Below, one piece after another: positions 43,884 to 57,000 of a stretch of DNA of 64,000 nt. Positions within the stretch are counted from its first letter, which is position 1, and each line of letters begins with the position of its first letter. The position numbers and the translations under genes were made by a program. Source of the stretch: Trametes villosa (Eukaryota > Basidiomycota > Agaricomycetes > Polyporales > Polyporaceae); the NCBI GenBank assembly GCA_002964805.2, contig PUDQ02000010.1, positions 2,728,001 through 2,792,000 on the forward strand, read 5' to 3'. Below the pieces are notes generated by a model that saw nothing but the letters and a program-made list of their open reading frames with translations, was not told where the DNA came from and made no database searches.

Positions 43884-46175
43884 TTAGGACGAATGGTGGT
43901 TACTGCGACTATCGAGCTCCGTTTCCAAGATCTGCACCTCGTCCTTCAGCTCCCGGACCTCCGCTTTTCGCTTGGCTACGATTGTCTCCAGACCGGTGCA
44001 AGCCACTTCTGGAACAACTACGACGTGCTGATCCATCGTGCGTGTGAGAGCGGTCTGTTATGCCGTTCAAAAACGTTCGTCAGTGACCGAACACCGTGAT
44101 AGCAACGGCGAGCAACTGCACTGACCTTCAAGTCCCTCTCCAAGCCTTCAACGACCCGCCCCCAATCCTTCCACCACCGCTTCCTCGCCTTATCCCAGCG
44201 CGCAACTGCCCATCGCACGCCAAGCGCAGCACCGAGCGCACCGACGCCCATCGCGGTTTCCGCGCCCATCCCGACGTTGATAAACCCCCCAGCGAGGCCG
44301 AGCTCGCTGGCCCAGCCCGCCCAAGCGACACCAAAGCCCCCGAGGACGCTCCCGCTCATAGTGAGCACGGCGCGTTGCGCGGAGGCGTGCAGGCGCTCTG
44401 TCGGGTACCCCAGTTGACTCTGGCGCGCGTGCAGGGGCGCGGTGAGGGCAGGCGCGGTGAGCGGGTACGAGGGCGCGGCGACGATGCGGTCGAGGCTGTT
44501 GTGCAGCACCGGGGAGTGGTAGGGCGAGTGGGGCGGGAAGGCGCGGCAGAGCGCGGACGCGGAGTCTTTAAGAGTGACCTGCAGCGCAGCTAGGCGTCCT
44601 GCGTGGAATACGAGCTGCACACAACAAATCAGCGTTCCGGATTGACGATATACGGACGATTATACCGACCTTTCGTTCCAGGTCCCTGCACCACGCCCTG
44701 TCGACCGCAGCAGTCACGACTTCGCGGATGTCGTCCACCCGCCAGAAGAGCTTGTACCACTGCAGCGCGTCCATCGTCACCTTGACGCTCTTCCGCGCCT
44801 GCCCTACTGCCTTGGCGATCTCGTCCCCGTCTTTGCCCGGGGTGCCAAACACCTCCAGGTGGACCTTCGCCTTCGCCTCCTTGATCTGGCCGCGTAGGCT
44901 GCTCGTCCCCGCGAGCACCGCGTCGGCCTCGAGCTCGGCGTGCTGCAGAACCCTGCGGGTGGTTAGGAGGGCGTCCTTGATCAGCGCGCGCCCGGTCTGC
45001 GCGTGGACCACGACGACTCGAGCAGACTCGGGCAAGCCAGAGCTGCCGCCCAGAGCGCCAGAGATGATGTCTTTGACAAGATGGGTGATACTGGCCAGGT
45101 TTGAGCCAGTGACATCATCTTGGTAGCGTTGTACGGATATCGGCGAGGAAGAGCTAGAACCAAGTTGCTCCAGCCCGTGCAGTGCACGGGCAGGGTCCAC
45201 GAAGAGGACCTGCAGGCCGTCATGCAGGGCTAGAGCCTTCAGGTGAGATGCTTGTGACGCTGTGGTCAGGTGTGTTGGTGAGGGCGAAGAAACCGCGAGG
45301 ATGGTGTGCTCGCGGGATGTCGGGAGGGGTGGGCTGGTAGAGACGGGGAGGATGGACGTCAGAGGGGTGGAAGCTGGGTTGCACAATATGATGGGTATGT
45401 CGGCCGTAAAGAGAGCCTTTGCAACCTCAGGGGCGGAAGATGACTTGTACTCCGACACTTCTATGGGCACGCCGAAGTGTTGGAGCCAGGAGGACTGGAC
45501 GTGGATGACATCGGCTTCGCCTGTCCCTGTGCCGTACCTGCTTCGGCTGAGTATCCGCAAGAGCCGGAGGGCTAGAGTTAGACTCACTGCAGCCTAACCG
45601 ACCGGATTCCTTCTGGTTGTGCATCCCAACGCGTGCGAAGCGCCTTTTTCTGGTCGTCGGAGACGAAGGGATCTTCCAGGAGTGCGGTTACGAGGTCACT
45701 TGCGCCGGACACTTCGTCGACGCCGTACACTACGCCCATACCGTCCCTTCAGCATCCTGTGCGCGCGTGCTGCAAATACCCAGGTAGAACAGCATCACTC
45801 ACCGACGACCCGAACCCTCCCCTTCTCTTTCTCGGCCGAAAGAGACAAGTCCTCGTGCACCTTGCCCAGGACCTCCTCCCAGAAGCCCAGCGAGTCGCGC
45901 TCTGGGGCGCCATTCGAACCAGGACGCGAGCTAGGCAGAATCCGAGGAAGCAAGGTAGTCGTCTTGTGCAGCACCGTCAAAGTATGTGTCCGCTGGTCTT
46001 CGAGCTTCGCCGGAGCCCCAGCAGCGGTGGAGGCAGCTCTCCGCGCGCCCGTTCCCACTCTCCGGCAGCCTGCGACCTTGCGCGCGGCGCATTGCGAGAG
46101 TATGCGCAAGTGTGAGTTATGAGGATGCGCAGAGGCGCGAAGCAGGCCTGAAGAGGCGGCCAGACATGTCGGCAT
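43884..46175 (-). CDS. mmc1: Mmc1-like mitochondrial protein
   Basis: The N-terminus (MPTCLAASSGLLRASAHPHN ... RRVGTGARRAASTAAGA) is a typical mitochondrial targeting sequence. After introns near 45790 and 45550-45590 comes a long exon with a GTPase-like alternating fold (IIKDALLTTRRVL-type helices, HLEVFGTPGKDGDEIAKAVG). The following exon has a Gly-rich hydrophobic hairpin (SVLGGFGVAWAGWASELGLA) and the basic/Trp segment RWAVARWDKARKRWWKDWGR. A last small exon gives a coiled coil (VAKRKAEVRELKDEVQILET) and ends at 43884; I include it because splicing at AAG/gtcagt and atcag keeps frame. The pattern fits the fungal Mmc1 family, a non-canonical dynamin-like inner-membrane protein linked to cristae organisation. 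Family naming is from memory of its sequence pattern. Confidence 0.6.
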
Positions 46176-46375
46176 GGATGAGAGTCGCGGTCATGGCGAG
46201 ACGCGCCGGCGGCACGCGCTACACTCCGCCCTCCGTCCGCGCGGGGCCGCAGGCACTCCCTCCGTCGGGCACATACATACGCGTTGTTATACCAATAAAT
46301 AGCCCCACAGATCCCGGTTGGTAGTGATGTATAGCTACAGACATTACGCGCAGACGCGCTGGTACAGTGCACAAA

Positions 46376-47480
46376 TTATTCCCCGGAAACAACGATCTTC
46401 GGGGTCGACGGTAGCGGGCCTGCCCGGCTGCGCGGCTCGTCATCGTCGCTCTCCTCCCCAATGTCAAACAACTCCTCTCGCTCATCCCATACGTCCGCAA
46501 TGCGCACAGCCTTCTGCCCCCCCGGTCCGCGGCTGGGCTTCGCTGGCGTGCCCGGCGTGCGTGGCTCGTAATGCAGAGGAAGCAGCTGGGTTCCGTCTAC
46601 GTCCGAGTCCTCTTCATCGTCTGACACTGTGTTAGTGCCCAGAGGCTGGTAAAGGCGGGATATCTGTAACGAGGTGTTTAGAAGGAGAATGTTACGGGAG
46701 AGTGAATGCGTGTACTTCTCGTCGGTGCCTATAGTACCGCTCAAGGTGGTAGGCAATGTAGAGACCGAGAGTGGAGCCTAGCAGGTTGGCCTGTGTTGGA
46801 GCACATGTCAATATTACGGTCGGGTAGGCATCTTGGCGGGGGTACCTACCGCAATATCCCCTACTTGGAACTCCTTGTACTGCATATACTGTCAGCGTGA
46901 AGCCCACCTTGTCGAGGACATGGAGGACATACCGGCAGCATGGACTGCACAATCTCGCTAATGATGCCTCCGAAGAAGAAACATACAATCCCAGAGAAGA
47001 TCAAAGGAGCGTTGCGCCAGAACCATATGCGCCTTGCGTCACTAGGAGGTGACAAGTTGCACGGTGTTAAAGAGGACCGTCGCGTGAGACAGCGAAGGTG
47101 ACTTACTCCTCGACATCGAAGATGAAGTAGAACACTCCAGTGGCAATCGACATGCAGAGGAAGTGGAGCACTTTGTCGTTCAATGGCAGCGCGTGTGTGA
47201 AGTTCGTGAAGCCGAGCAAAGCCAGGCTAACCAGGATGAGGCAGGTGAAGACTACAAACCACTATGAGAGACCATAGGACGCGTTCAGTGGATGCGCAGG
47301 TCATCGCAAGAGCAACCGTACCGGTCTCAGGCGTATAGGCATGTCATACTTTGGTATGCGGAAGTTGTGCGAGCGCATGATTGACTTGTTCAGTTTGCGG
47401 ATCGCCTTGCGAGAGCGGCGGGCTGTACGCGTCCACAGCGGGTCCGACGGCGGCGAGTCTGAGTCTGGTAGCCTGGGCAT
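46376..47480 (-). CDS. VanZ-like membrane protein
   Basis: Small multi-span membrane protein. The start MPRLPDSDSPPSDPLWTRTA leads to a basic region and IPKYDMPIRLRP. The hydrophobic spans follow: WFVVFTCLILVSLALLGFTN, then LNDKVLHFLCMSIATGVFYF, NAPLIFSGIVCFFFGGIISE and LLGSTLGLYIAYHLERYYRH. Conserved polar positions between the spans (NDKVLHF, SEIVQSMLP, YKEFQVGDIAAN) match the VanZ-like family. A C-terminal tail of about 100 residues is acidic and disordered (DDEEDSDVD, DIGEESDDDEP). Several introns of about 50-80 bp are present. The function of fungal VanZ-like proteins is unknown to me. Convention places it in a membrane of the secretory route; the sequence does not say which. Confidence 0.8.
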
Positions 47481-47906
47481 CTGAAGAAGGCCTCTAGGCT
47501 AGCTTGAGACAAGAATTAGCGGTGTAGCTGGACAGCCGTGTATGTAGAGTGTGACGAGTAGCTGTGGTGGAATCCGGATCCGACGAGGAGGTGGTGGCCG
47601 TTGTGGCGGAGGGCTGATCGGACTCCGGACCCTTCGGACTCGGAGATATGTATGTAAGTACGGCTTACGAATGACTATTGCGAGTGTTGATCCCTCTAAC
47701 ACCGGTTAGCATGTGGAGATTAGCCTAGGCTTTCACCCGAGGATTACCGTAGATTAGGGTTTATAAACTCGTCGGCGCAGCTTGTGATTGCACTCCTCCG
47801 CTCAGACGGACTCCGTACGGAGAGCCATGGACCTCTTTGCCACTTCCCGCCGCTGGAGGTCCTTCTCAGCTGCCGTTAACCCATCTCGTCACTATCGACC
47901 TACGCA
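47481..47906. promoter_or_regulatory. divergent promoter region, VanZ-like / RraA-like
   Basis: About 425 bp between divergent starts. A tttataaa box lies at about 47760, some 140 bp before the RraA-like ATG. A pyrimidine/purine stretch (ccgacgaggaggtggtggcc) lies nearer the other gene. No further gene seen. Confidence 0.5.
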
Positions 47907-48670
47907 ATGTGTGCAGACGCGATGGATATAAACACAGCCCTCGCTGAGTTCTCGACCTGCGAGATCTCCGACGCCTTGATCAAGCTGGGCACCCCTCACG
48001 GCGGACACATTCCCGACATCCACATGCTGTCCCCGGCGGACCAGACGACCCGCCTCTGCGGACCTGCGTACACCGTGCAAATGGTGCTGGGGTCAGACAC
48101 GTCCGCGCCGAAGTTGTCTGCGCACTTCGTCGACACCGCCCCCGCGGGCTCCGTCGTCGTAATCAGCGCGCCGCATCGTTCAGTGACATCCCTTGCCTGT
48201 TTGCTCGAAACCCGCTGACCCTGGATATGTCTTCCACATCCTGTGCAGGTGTGAAGAACGCGGTGTGGGGTGGCTTGATGACCGCCGGCGCGCAGTCTCG
48301 CGGCGCGCGCGGGGTCGTCATCTCCGGCCGCTGCAGGGACCTCGCTGAGCACCGGGCAGCGTCCTTCCCGGTGTTCGCGAGGGGCCACTCTACCTTGGGC
48401 CAGTCGCCCTTCACGCGCCCCTCAGCCGTGAACGTGCCTATCACCATACGCCCCGAAGACGTCTCGGAGGGGGACTTCCCGGCTGTGGAAGTGACCCCCG
48501 GGGACTGGGTCGTCGCCGATGAGGACGGGGTCGTGTGCGTCCCCCAAGGCCTCGCCAAGGATGTGATCGCGTTGGCCACGAAGGGGAGGGAAGTCGACGA
48601 GCGGTGCATGCAAGATATCAAAGCGGGCAAGGGCGTCCAGGAGACGTTCAAGAAGCACCGTGGAAAGTGA
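47907..48670 (+). CDS. RraA-like aldolase (4-hydroxy-4-methyl-2-oxoglutarate aldolase type)
   Basis: Two exons. The first reads TALAEFSTCEISDALIKLGT, then GPAYTVQMVLGSD and TAPAGSVVVISAP, and ends at a donor near 48180. The second starts RVKNAVWGGLMTAGAQ and holds the metal-site signature GVVISGRCRDLAEHR. It continues with TIRPEDVSEGDFPAVEVTPG and DWVVADEDGVVCVPQ and ends ETFKKHRGK. This is the RraA/HMG aldolase fold (PF03737), related to yeast YER010C, a pyruvate-forming aldolase or oxaloacetate decarboxylase in the cytosol. The upstream ATG at 47827 is out of frame, so 47907 is chosen. It is convergent with GtaA paralogue 2. Its last 50 codons are also found as a remnant at 53620-53790. Confidence 0.88.
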
Positions 48671-51600
48671 AGACATTTGCACGGTATGTCCTTGCATTGG
48701 CAGAGCTGGAATATATTAACCGTGTCCGCGGGGTGATACAGTATGTCGGACAGATTCATGTTAAGACCAAGAGGGAATGTAAGTGCCAAGAATAAGTAGG
48801 TGTATGTTTGCGTATGCGATCCCAGAGTGTAGTATAAACGGACGATTCGGAACATATATACCAAAACCCCCAAGAAGAATCCGACGGCCACCGTGACCTC
48901 ACCCAGGGTACTCAGGTAGGGTATCGTTCTCTCTCCGCATGTCCAGCATGTCCCGCCGAAGCTGTTCTATCTCCGTCCGCAGTCCGACTACCTCACTCGC
49001 CGGGACCGACCGACCGCCACGCGCATCAGGGACATGTCCTTGGGTAGCTTCGCCCACGAGAGGCTGGCCAGCATTCAAGCCCATATGCGTTGGCCTACTT
49101 CGTGGCGGAGGACCGGTAGGCTGGCTATTTCTTGGCCGCTTGCCGAAGCTCGTGCGTCGCTGAACCATAGGGTCATCGTGAGGCCGCGAGGGGAGCAGCT
49201 CACTCTCTGAGCCCATGGCCATCACGGACGTGCCCGAGGGGTCAATGCTGCTCAGTGTGCTCGAGAGTGCGCTCGGGGGGCGAGGAGCTTTGGCGAGGAG
49301 GTAGGGCGACAAATGACTTGGGGAGAGTCCTGACGCGTCGGCTTTCTCCTGCTCCTCCAGGCTGAAGTGGCGGTGCCTGCGTCGGATGACCCACACGCCC
49401 AGGCCGACGAGAACAATACACGCGACGCCTCCGGCGACGGTACCAACGATGATGCCGACGGGGACACCGTCGTTGCCGCCTGACTTCCCATTGTCGCGCA
49501 AGTCGGGAGGCTGGAGCGCGACGATGGTCTTGTTGGGGAGGCTGCCGCAAAGATGTTCTCGGTGTTCCGCGCAACGCTCAGAAGTACGGTCTACTCACTT
49601 CAGGGCCAGTAGGGAGAACATAGCGCCAAAAGAAGGCCTGAGAGTTGCATAGGTTAGAGTCTCGACACACCGCGCAGCGTAATTACACGTCCGGTGGACG
49701 TCAGACTCACGCAGCATTCGCATTCGGGCCTCCCTGCATCGCCCCAGTTCCGGAGTTGTATACCGCCGGAAACGGTCCCGTCGTCTGGTTGAAGGACGCC
49801 CGATTCCATGCACCCTGGATGAGGCCGTCGCGAACATCGTCGTCCAAGACGGTAGCCGCAGTAAACAGAAGCCACGCTGTTCGACATGCCATGAGCAAAC
49901 GCTGAAGCCGTCAAATGTATCGTACGTACCAGCATTGGCTGTGCCTGCTGCATCGCTACTGATCGGTAGGCCAAACTTTGGAGCTACGGCGATGTCAGTG
50001 AGCGCTGTGGACGGGTGTAATAGCGTTTCTTACACGCGCCGAGCAGGGTCTTGTAGAACGATGTCTGGCCTTGCAGCATCTGTGCGATAATGAGTCGCGG
50101 GCTCGCAACGAACGGTCTCGTCCACTTACCTCCTGGCTCACAACGCCAGTGCCGAGGAGGCGATCCGCATATATGTTGTACATCAGAGCCCATGACTGCG
50201 GCTCGCCGAACGCCCCTAGGAGATGTGTTCCATCTGGTGACGATGCGAGCGACTTCCAGGAGCTCGCAAGCGCGGCGGCATGGTCCTGGTGGTTTGTCAT
50301 GAGCGGCGGCCGACATCCACCAATTTTCGTTTAGCTCTCACCTCGTAAAGCTGCGCGTCGTCCTGCTGGCCCAGTGCCTGGCATATCTCCGCCATGGCCT
50401 TGACACCAATGACCCCTTTAAGGGCAAGATTCGTTAGATTTGCGCCGGTTTTGATCTGCGAATCGGCCGAAGTTCTGGTAGTACGTCGTAGTCAATCACA
50501 CAGCTGAGAATGGAGAGAGGGGGTACATACTGGTCAGACAACACTAGAGAAGTGTTGACGAGGTAATTCGCCCAACGCTTGGCGAGGTCGTACTATACAA
50601 CACAGATGATGTGAGAAGGTGTAGCCCTCGAGGAGGATGGCATCCTCACATGCTTTGACAACAGCGTGCCGTCCCCAGTAAATCGCGCGTGAGCGTACAA
50701 CATTATGAGCATATTGCCCGTTTCTGTTGAGTGGCCATTAGCAAAGCATACCGCCCTCGAAAGAGTGCAAGCGCACGTTCTACGCCTCGATCATGAGCAC
50801 CACGGGTACCCGTCGCTTTGGGATAAGCAAGACCTTCGATCATAGTCAGTGGCCACCACGAGGCTGGTGTGGAATGGACCCGACCTATGTCCTGGGCGGC
50901 ATAAGGCTGCCCCGCCAAACCATCTTGCGCGTCCAAGAGCGGCGCGAGCAACGGCCCAACAAGGGATGCGTTGAAGTGAAGCAGCAGGGGTAGCGCGCCA
51001 TAGATCTGCTCTACAGGGTTGACTCGCCTGCGTCCGCCTGCGTCAGTCCAGGGACAATCCTTACAGGAGAGTCGCATACGTACCCCGTCGATGTTGAACT
51101 TCCGATATCCTTCATGAATACCCGGACATCCGACGCGTTCGGTTTCCCATCCGCTCCAGTCGATACGGTGATGTCCAGGGAGCCGAGCACCTGGCGCGCG
51201 GCAAGGGACACCAGGTCAGCATACTGCTCCGAGATCTTCAGCGCGTCGCCCAAGATAGCGTTGTCCAGCGCGACCGCTCTTTGCGCTATGTCTGGAAACC
51301 CTGCGGTCAAGTCGTCGATCTGCGCCGCGTCGTTAGCTTCGGGTATCACGCAGACGATCTCGCCTTACTCACTGCTTGGGTGATGTTGGGCCCAGGGTAG
51401 CGCGTGGTGTAGTACGGCATGAGATCTTGCGTCGAGCCGTCCGGACCAGTGTACGCTATCGAAGGGTTCCGAACATAGCCTACGGCCCATGTTACGGGCG
51501 AAGTTGTACTCTTGATCTCGCCCAGGTCCACGGCGATCGCGAACACGGGTACATCCCTGCAAAGCGATCGTCCATGAGCTAAAGAAAACGCGCGAGAAGG

Positions 51601-53575
51601 TTCACGTACTTTCCGATGGACCGGAACGTCGTGCTGCGCGTACTGTTCAGATGCCCCGTATCATGGAACAAACTGCGGCATGCTATGTCGCGGGCGATCT
51701 GCCACGTAAGACCGGGCCTCTTTCGACACATCGGTAAGCCAAGTATCGACGTTCCTGATGCGGGGGCACTGACCAGCGCCATCGCAAAATAGGCTTGCCC
51801 GTCTTGCGCCTGTTGGTTGATCTCGACGTACTTCTGGGGTGCTTGAAGCTGCACGTTGTGTACCACTGTGCCGCTCTCTGTCGAGTACTCGATCCATTGA
51901 ATGGAGCTCGCGCCGTCACTTGAAAGCCAGCCTATGTGGAGCGTTGATAGATATGATGGTGGTTTGCGGGTGAAAATTACCCACCTCCAGAAATCTCCGA
52001 GTATACCTGTACGTCGTGAGCAGCGTCGTCCAGCGAGGTGGTCTCGACCGACACGTATGAAAACGGGAGCGACTGAAGAACCCAGTCAGACGGCTAGGGA
52101 GATAGAAGTCAGCCGCAGAGAAGGGCCCTGAAGTTCGGGAGGACGGACTTCGATTGGGGATAAATAAGTGATGGTGACATTCATTGGGCCAGCCTGCATG
52201 ACGAAGATAGTGCGCGTCGGGGTGATGCGAACGCTCGTTACGTTCGCGCTCGGCACTCCTACCGCCGGGCGGTCGACGCCTGTCCAGAGATACGTCTGAC
52301 CGTCCACTCTGATACTCCCTTGTAGATCCAATACGTTCTGTTAACAGTCAGCTTGAGGAGGCTTCCGAGCGTGTACGTCATCGTACCTGCCGTCCCCAGA
52401 ATAAAGGCCAAGAATTTGACAGCGGAGGAGCATCATTTGTGCTGTTATACCAGATGCTCATATACGGAGAGCGAATGGCGAGCGGGATGCTAGCGGGAAA
52501 GAAGGTTTGCGGAAAAGGCTGAGACCGCGCGACCGGCGTAAGAGAAGCGACGAGAGCGATCATCCGTAGGCAGAGTAGCAGCATATGTTGATAGTCCCTG
52601 AGGTTTGGCAACTGAAAGGGGAGTTGGATTCGCTCAGGGAACGGCGGGCCATAAGACTTCACATCATGAACGGGCGTCCCTTGTGAGTTAATACTGCCGC
52701 GGACGGCAATTGCGATGCTCAACGCCCCTGTGTACGCATGGCAGACAGATTCGTCGGGATTGGCACCCCGGACCTTGTAGTCTAGTTTCAAGATGCAGTG
52801 CGTGGGTATCGTCGTAGGGTATCTGCAAGAAGACGTAACAGCATGTACAGCGCTCGGGAGCGGCCGCGCATAACTGGACGCTCATCTACGCAGGCGCAGC
52901 GACGTTTGATGCATGTATCTACAACTGTCGTAAGTCAGGTTGTAGCTCAAGACGGAGGTAAGGAACCTTGCGCTTCGCGTCTTCCACAGTCCTCGTCATT
53001 CGGCATGCGAGGGCGAGGTACAGGGGACTCGGCATGTTGCTCATCACATTTCTGGGACACGAGTTATTGAGGGTCTGAGGCGGATACATTGATTGCCACG
53101 TATAGATGATTCATTGCAGAATTCGACGCTGAAAGGCTGTGAAAAAGCGGTGTATGTTTGTCAAGGGCCCGTACAACTCGGACCGCGCAGCATCAAGATA
53201 CGTACCTATTACTCCAGCCAAAGCCCCAGTCTCTTTGGCGGTCGGAACATCGAGGGGAAGGGGCTCACATCGCGGGGGTTTGGAATCACTAGTCACGGTA
53301 GATATATAGGCTGGATACTAGCGTTCAATGACTATGTTGCCTAGTATTCAAGTTTCTCACGAGTACAGCAGTCCTCGAAAAGAGAGCTTTATTCTTGCAC
53401 CTAATGGAGTGCACCAAGGTTCGAACACAGAGATAGATGCCCAGAACAGAGATAATGTTGAAGAGCGCGCTGACGGTACGGAGTTGTGCTGGGCGACTTG
53501 AAGTGCCGGCACGCTCCGACGGCGTCTCGTAGCGATCCAATCTCGATCACTCACAGGCGCCAAACCTCCTACTCA
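48520..53575. repeat. 5.1 kb tandem duplication, left copy
   Basis: Runs from the last part of the RraA-like gene through GtaA paralogue 2 and its upstream flank. The matching right copy is 53620-58690. The spacing between the RraA stop and the GtaA stop is nearly the same in both (231 and 227 bp). Confidence 0.85.
48899..52584 (-). CDS. GtaA-family glutaminase-like membrane protein, paralogue 2
   Basis: Same architecture as paralogue 1. The signal peptide is MLLLCLRMIALVASLTPVAR, followed by TFFPASIPLAIRSPYMSIWY. The conserved blocks are present and open in every exon I followed: YFAMALVS, AIAVDLGEIKSTTSPVTWAV, EQYADLVSLAARQVLGSLDI, SDVRVFMKDIGS, EQIYGALPLLLHFNASLVGP, NMLIMLYAHARFTGDG and AAWLLFTAATVLDDDVRDGL. 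The last exon has TIVALQPPD, the membrane helix VGIIVGTVAGGVACIVLVGL, a basic stop-transfer RRRHRH and a tail with the helix VVGLRTEIEQLRRDML that ends LPEYPG. It is convergent with the RraA-like gene. Most similar to paralogue 3, with which it forms the recent tandem pair. Confidence 0.85.
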
Positions 53576-53619
53576 CTCAAACCCACCGCGGCGACGGTCC
53601 GTGGACGCGCTGCCAAGAC
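52585..53619. other. upstream flank of GtaA paralogue 2 and duplication junction
   Basis: About 1 kb. Most of it is matched by the flank of paralogue 3 (for example 53100-53575 against 58310-58690). Minus-strand frames in this stretch (such as 53325-53540) are not conserved between the two copies and are left out. The junction between the two duplicated blocks lies at about 53575-53620. Confidence 0.6.
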
Positions 53620-53790
53620 ACCGACGAGGACGGGTTCGTGTGCGTCCCCCAAGGGCTGGCGAAGGAGATGATCGCATGGGCCACGAAAAGGAGGGAAGTT
53701 GACGAGCGGTGCGTGCCAGATCTCAAGATCTCAAGGCGGGTTGAAGGACGTCCAGGACTCGACCGTTTCAAGGAGCACCGTGAAAAGTGA
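53620..53790 (+). pseudogene. remnant of the RraA-like gene tail
   Basis: Matches the last 50 or so codons of the gene at 47907-48670: DEDGFVCVPQGLAKEMIAWA, then REVDERC, then a frame-disturbed stretch and FKEHREK followed by the stop at 53788-53790. Nothing of the active site is present. It was copied as the edge of the 5.1 kb duplicated block. Confidence 0.88.
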
Positions 53791-54016
53791 AGACGTTCAA
53801 ACGGTATGTCTTTACATTGGCAGAGCTGGAATATTATTGACCGTGCCCGCGGGGTGGTATGTAATACAGAGGCATGCTGCGACGGAGAGGGAATGTGAGT
53901 GTCAAGAATAAGTAGGTGTATCTTTAAGTGTGCGATCCCAGAGTGTGGTGTAAATGGACTATCGGAAGACATATACTACCTAGAACCGCAAGAAGAAAGT
54001 GATGAGCAACGCGACC

Positions 54017-57000
54017 TCACCCAGTGTACTCAGGTAAGGTCTCGTTGTCTCTCTGCATGTCCAACATCATCCGTCGAAGCTGCTCCACCTCTGTTCGCAG
54101 GTCGACCGCCTCGCTCACCGGAATCGGACGATCGCCAGGTGTACCGGGTTGTACAGTGCGGGGGTGCTCCTGGGTAGCCTCCCGATCGGGATTCGGGCCA
54201 GCGTTCGAGTTCATATCGGCGACCCCACCCCCGAGCGTCCTTGAGCGCCTTCTCAAGCTCATCCGCCGCAGAACCGTCGGGTCTTCGTCAGGCCGCGGGG
54301 GGAGCAGCTCCCTAGCGGAGCCCATGGCCATCACGGATGAATCCGAGGGGTCTGTGCTGTCCAGTGTAGCCGACAATGTCCCCAGGGGGCGAGGAGCCTC
54401 GGCGCCGAGGTTGTAGGGCGGCAAGCGGCCTGGGGAAAGTCCTGACACGTCGACCTTCTTTTGCTGCTCCAGGGTAAAGCGACGGCGCCTGCGTCGCATG
54501 CACCACACGCCCAAGCCGACGAGTGCAATGCACGCCACGCCTCCAGCGACGCTACCGACGACGATGCCGACAGGGACACCGTGTTTACCGCCTGAGTCCC
54601 CGTCTTTGTGCGAGTTGGAAGGTTGTGGCACCACGATTGTCTTGTTGGAGAGACTGCCGGTAAGGTACGTCAGCTCGCTGCAACTTGGCGTGTATACATC
54701 CAATTTATTCACTTCAGAGCCAAAATCGAGAACATGGCGCCGAAGGAGGGCCTGGTAAAGTCATGCGTATCAGATCCTACAGCCTCGACACCACGTGCGA
54801 CGTGACTACGCAGCGAGTCTAAGCCACACTCACCCTGCATTTGCGTTCACGCCTCCTTGAGTCGCCCCACTTCCGGAATCGTATGCGGCTGGGAACGGCC
54901 CCGCTGTCTGGTTGAACGACGCTCGATTCCATACGCCCTGGATGAGGCCGTCGCGGATATCGTCGTCCGGCACAGTGGCCGCGGTGAACAGAAGCCACGC
55001 TGTCCGACATCCTCTAAGTTAACACCTAACCCGGCAAGTATATCGGCATACCGGCGTTCGCGGTGCCTGCCGCATCGCTGCTGATTGGTAGGCCAAACTT
55101 TGGAGCTACGGCTTGAATGTGAGTGAGGGCCGTGGATGCACTGCGTTGGCATTTCTTACATGTCCCGAGCAGAGTTTTATAGAATGATGCCTGGCTTTGT
55201 AGTATCTGTGTAAGAGTGAGCCGGGAGCATAATGATGTGCACGCGTGGTCTACAGACCTCTTGGCTCACAACGCCAGTGCCGAGAAGGCAATCCGCATAT
55301 ATGTTATACATCAGCGCCCATGACTGCGGCTCGCCGGAGGCCCCTAGGAGATGTGTTCCATCTGGAGATGATGCGAGCGACTCCCATGCGCTCGCAAGCA
55401 CGGCGGCACGATCCTGTGGTTGGTTCATGAGCGGACGACATCTCCAAGTTCAGATTTTTTGTTCAGTTCTTACCTCGTACAGTTGCGCGTCGTCCTGCTG
55501 GTCTAGAGCCCGGCTGATCTCGGCCATGGCCTTAACACCAATTACCCCTTTGAGAGCCAGGTTGGTGAGGTTCGTGCCGCTTTCAATCTGGGTGTCAGCC
55601 GAGGATCTACAGGTTCATGTTAGTCCATCACAAGCTGGCCGAGGAAGGGAGGCACGTACTGTGCAGACAGCGCCAGAGAGCTATTCACGAGGTAGTTTGC
55701 CCAACGCTTCGTGAGGTTGTACTGTACGACGGATGCAACGTAAAAATGTGCAGCTTTTGCGGGAGATTGCATCCTCACGTGTCTTGCTACTAGCGTACCG
55801 TCCCCCGTAAAACGCGCGTGAGCGTAAAGCATGATGAGCATGTTGCCCGTTTCTGTGGCGTATCCGTCAGGGACTCATCCGTCCTTGGAAACGGGGAAGA
55901 CTCACGTTCCACGCCTTGGTCGTGAGCCCCGCGGACACCCGTCGCTTTGGGATATGCAAGGCCTTTGACAACAGTCAGTGATCACTACGAGGGACGGACG
56001 CAGTGGCGGACCCTACCTATGTCCTGGGTGGCATATGGCTGCCCTACCAACCCATCTTGCAGATCCAACAGTGGCGCGAGCAAGGGCCGGACAAGAGATG
56101 CGTTGAAGTGTAGCAGGAGGGGTAGCGCAGCATAAATCTGCTCTACAGGGTTTACTCGCCTGGTTCCGCATTATTCTAATCGCATTGACACGGAAGACTT
56201 GTATACGCACCCCGTGGATGTGGAGCTTCCGATATCCTTCATGAATATCCGGACGTCCGACGCGTTCGGTTTGCCGTCGATCCCAGTCGACACAGTGATG
56301 TCCAAGGAGCCAAGCACCTGGCGCGCAGCAAGGGAGACGAGGTCGGCGTATTGCGTTGAGACCTTCAGCGCATCGCCCAAGATGGCGTCGTCCAGCGCGA
56401 CCGCCCTCTGTGCCACGTCCGAGAACGTTGCAGTCAAGCCGTCAATCTGCCCCGCGTCGTTAGCTTCAGGTAACACCTGCACAATTCTGTCATACTCACC
56501 GCTTGGTCGATGTTAGGCCCAGGGTAACGTGTGGTGTAGTAGGGTATGAGATCCTGTGTCGACCCGTCCGGGCCTGTATACGCTATTGATGGATTCCGGA
56601 CATAGCCAACGGCCCATGTCACAGGAGACGCCGTGCTCTGGATCTTGTATAGGTTAACGGCGATCGCGAATACGGGCACATCCGAGTACCTGCAAGACGT
56701 GAGTCGATTAGACGAAGCAAACGCGCAAGGAGACTAGCGTACCGTCCGATGGGTCGGAATGTGTTGTTGTGGCTGTTGTTCAAGGCTCCCGTGTCATGGA
56801 ACAAACCGCGGCATACCATGTCGTCCGCGATCTGCCACGTAAGACCGGGCCTCTGTCGACGAGTCTGTAAGACAAGTATGCGTGTTTCGGATGAGATATT
56901 GGTGCTGACTTGCGCCATGGCAAAATATGTGTAACCGTCTTGGGCTTGTTGCTTTCTCTCGACGTACTTCTGGGGCGCTTGGAGTTGCACGCTGTGCACC

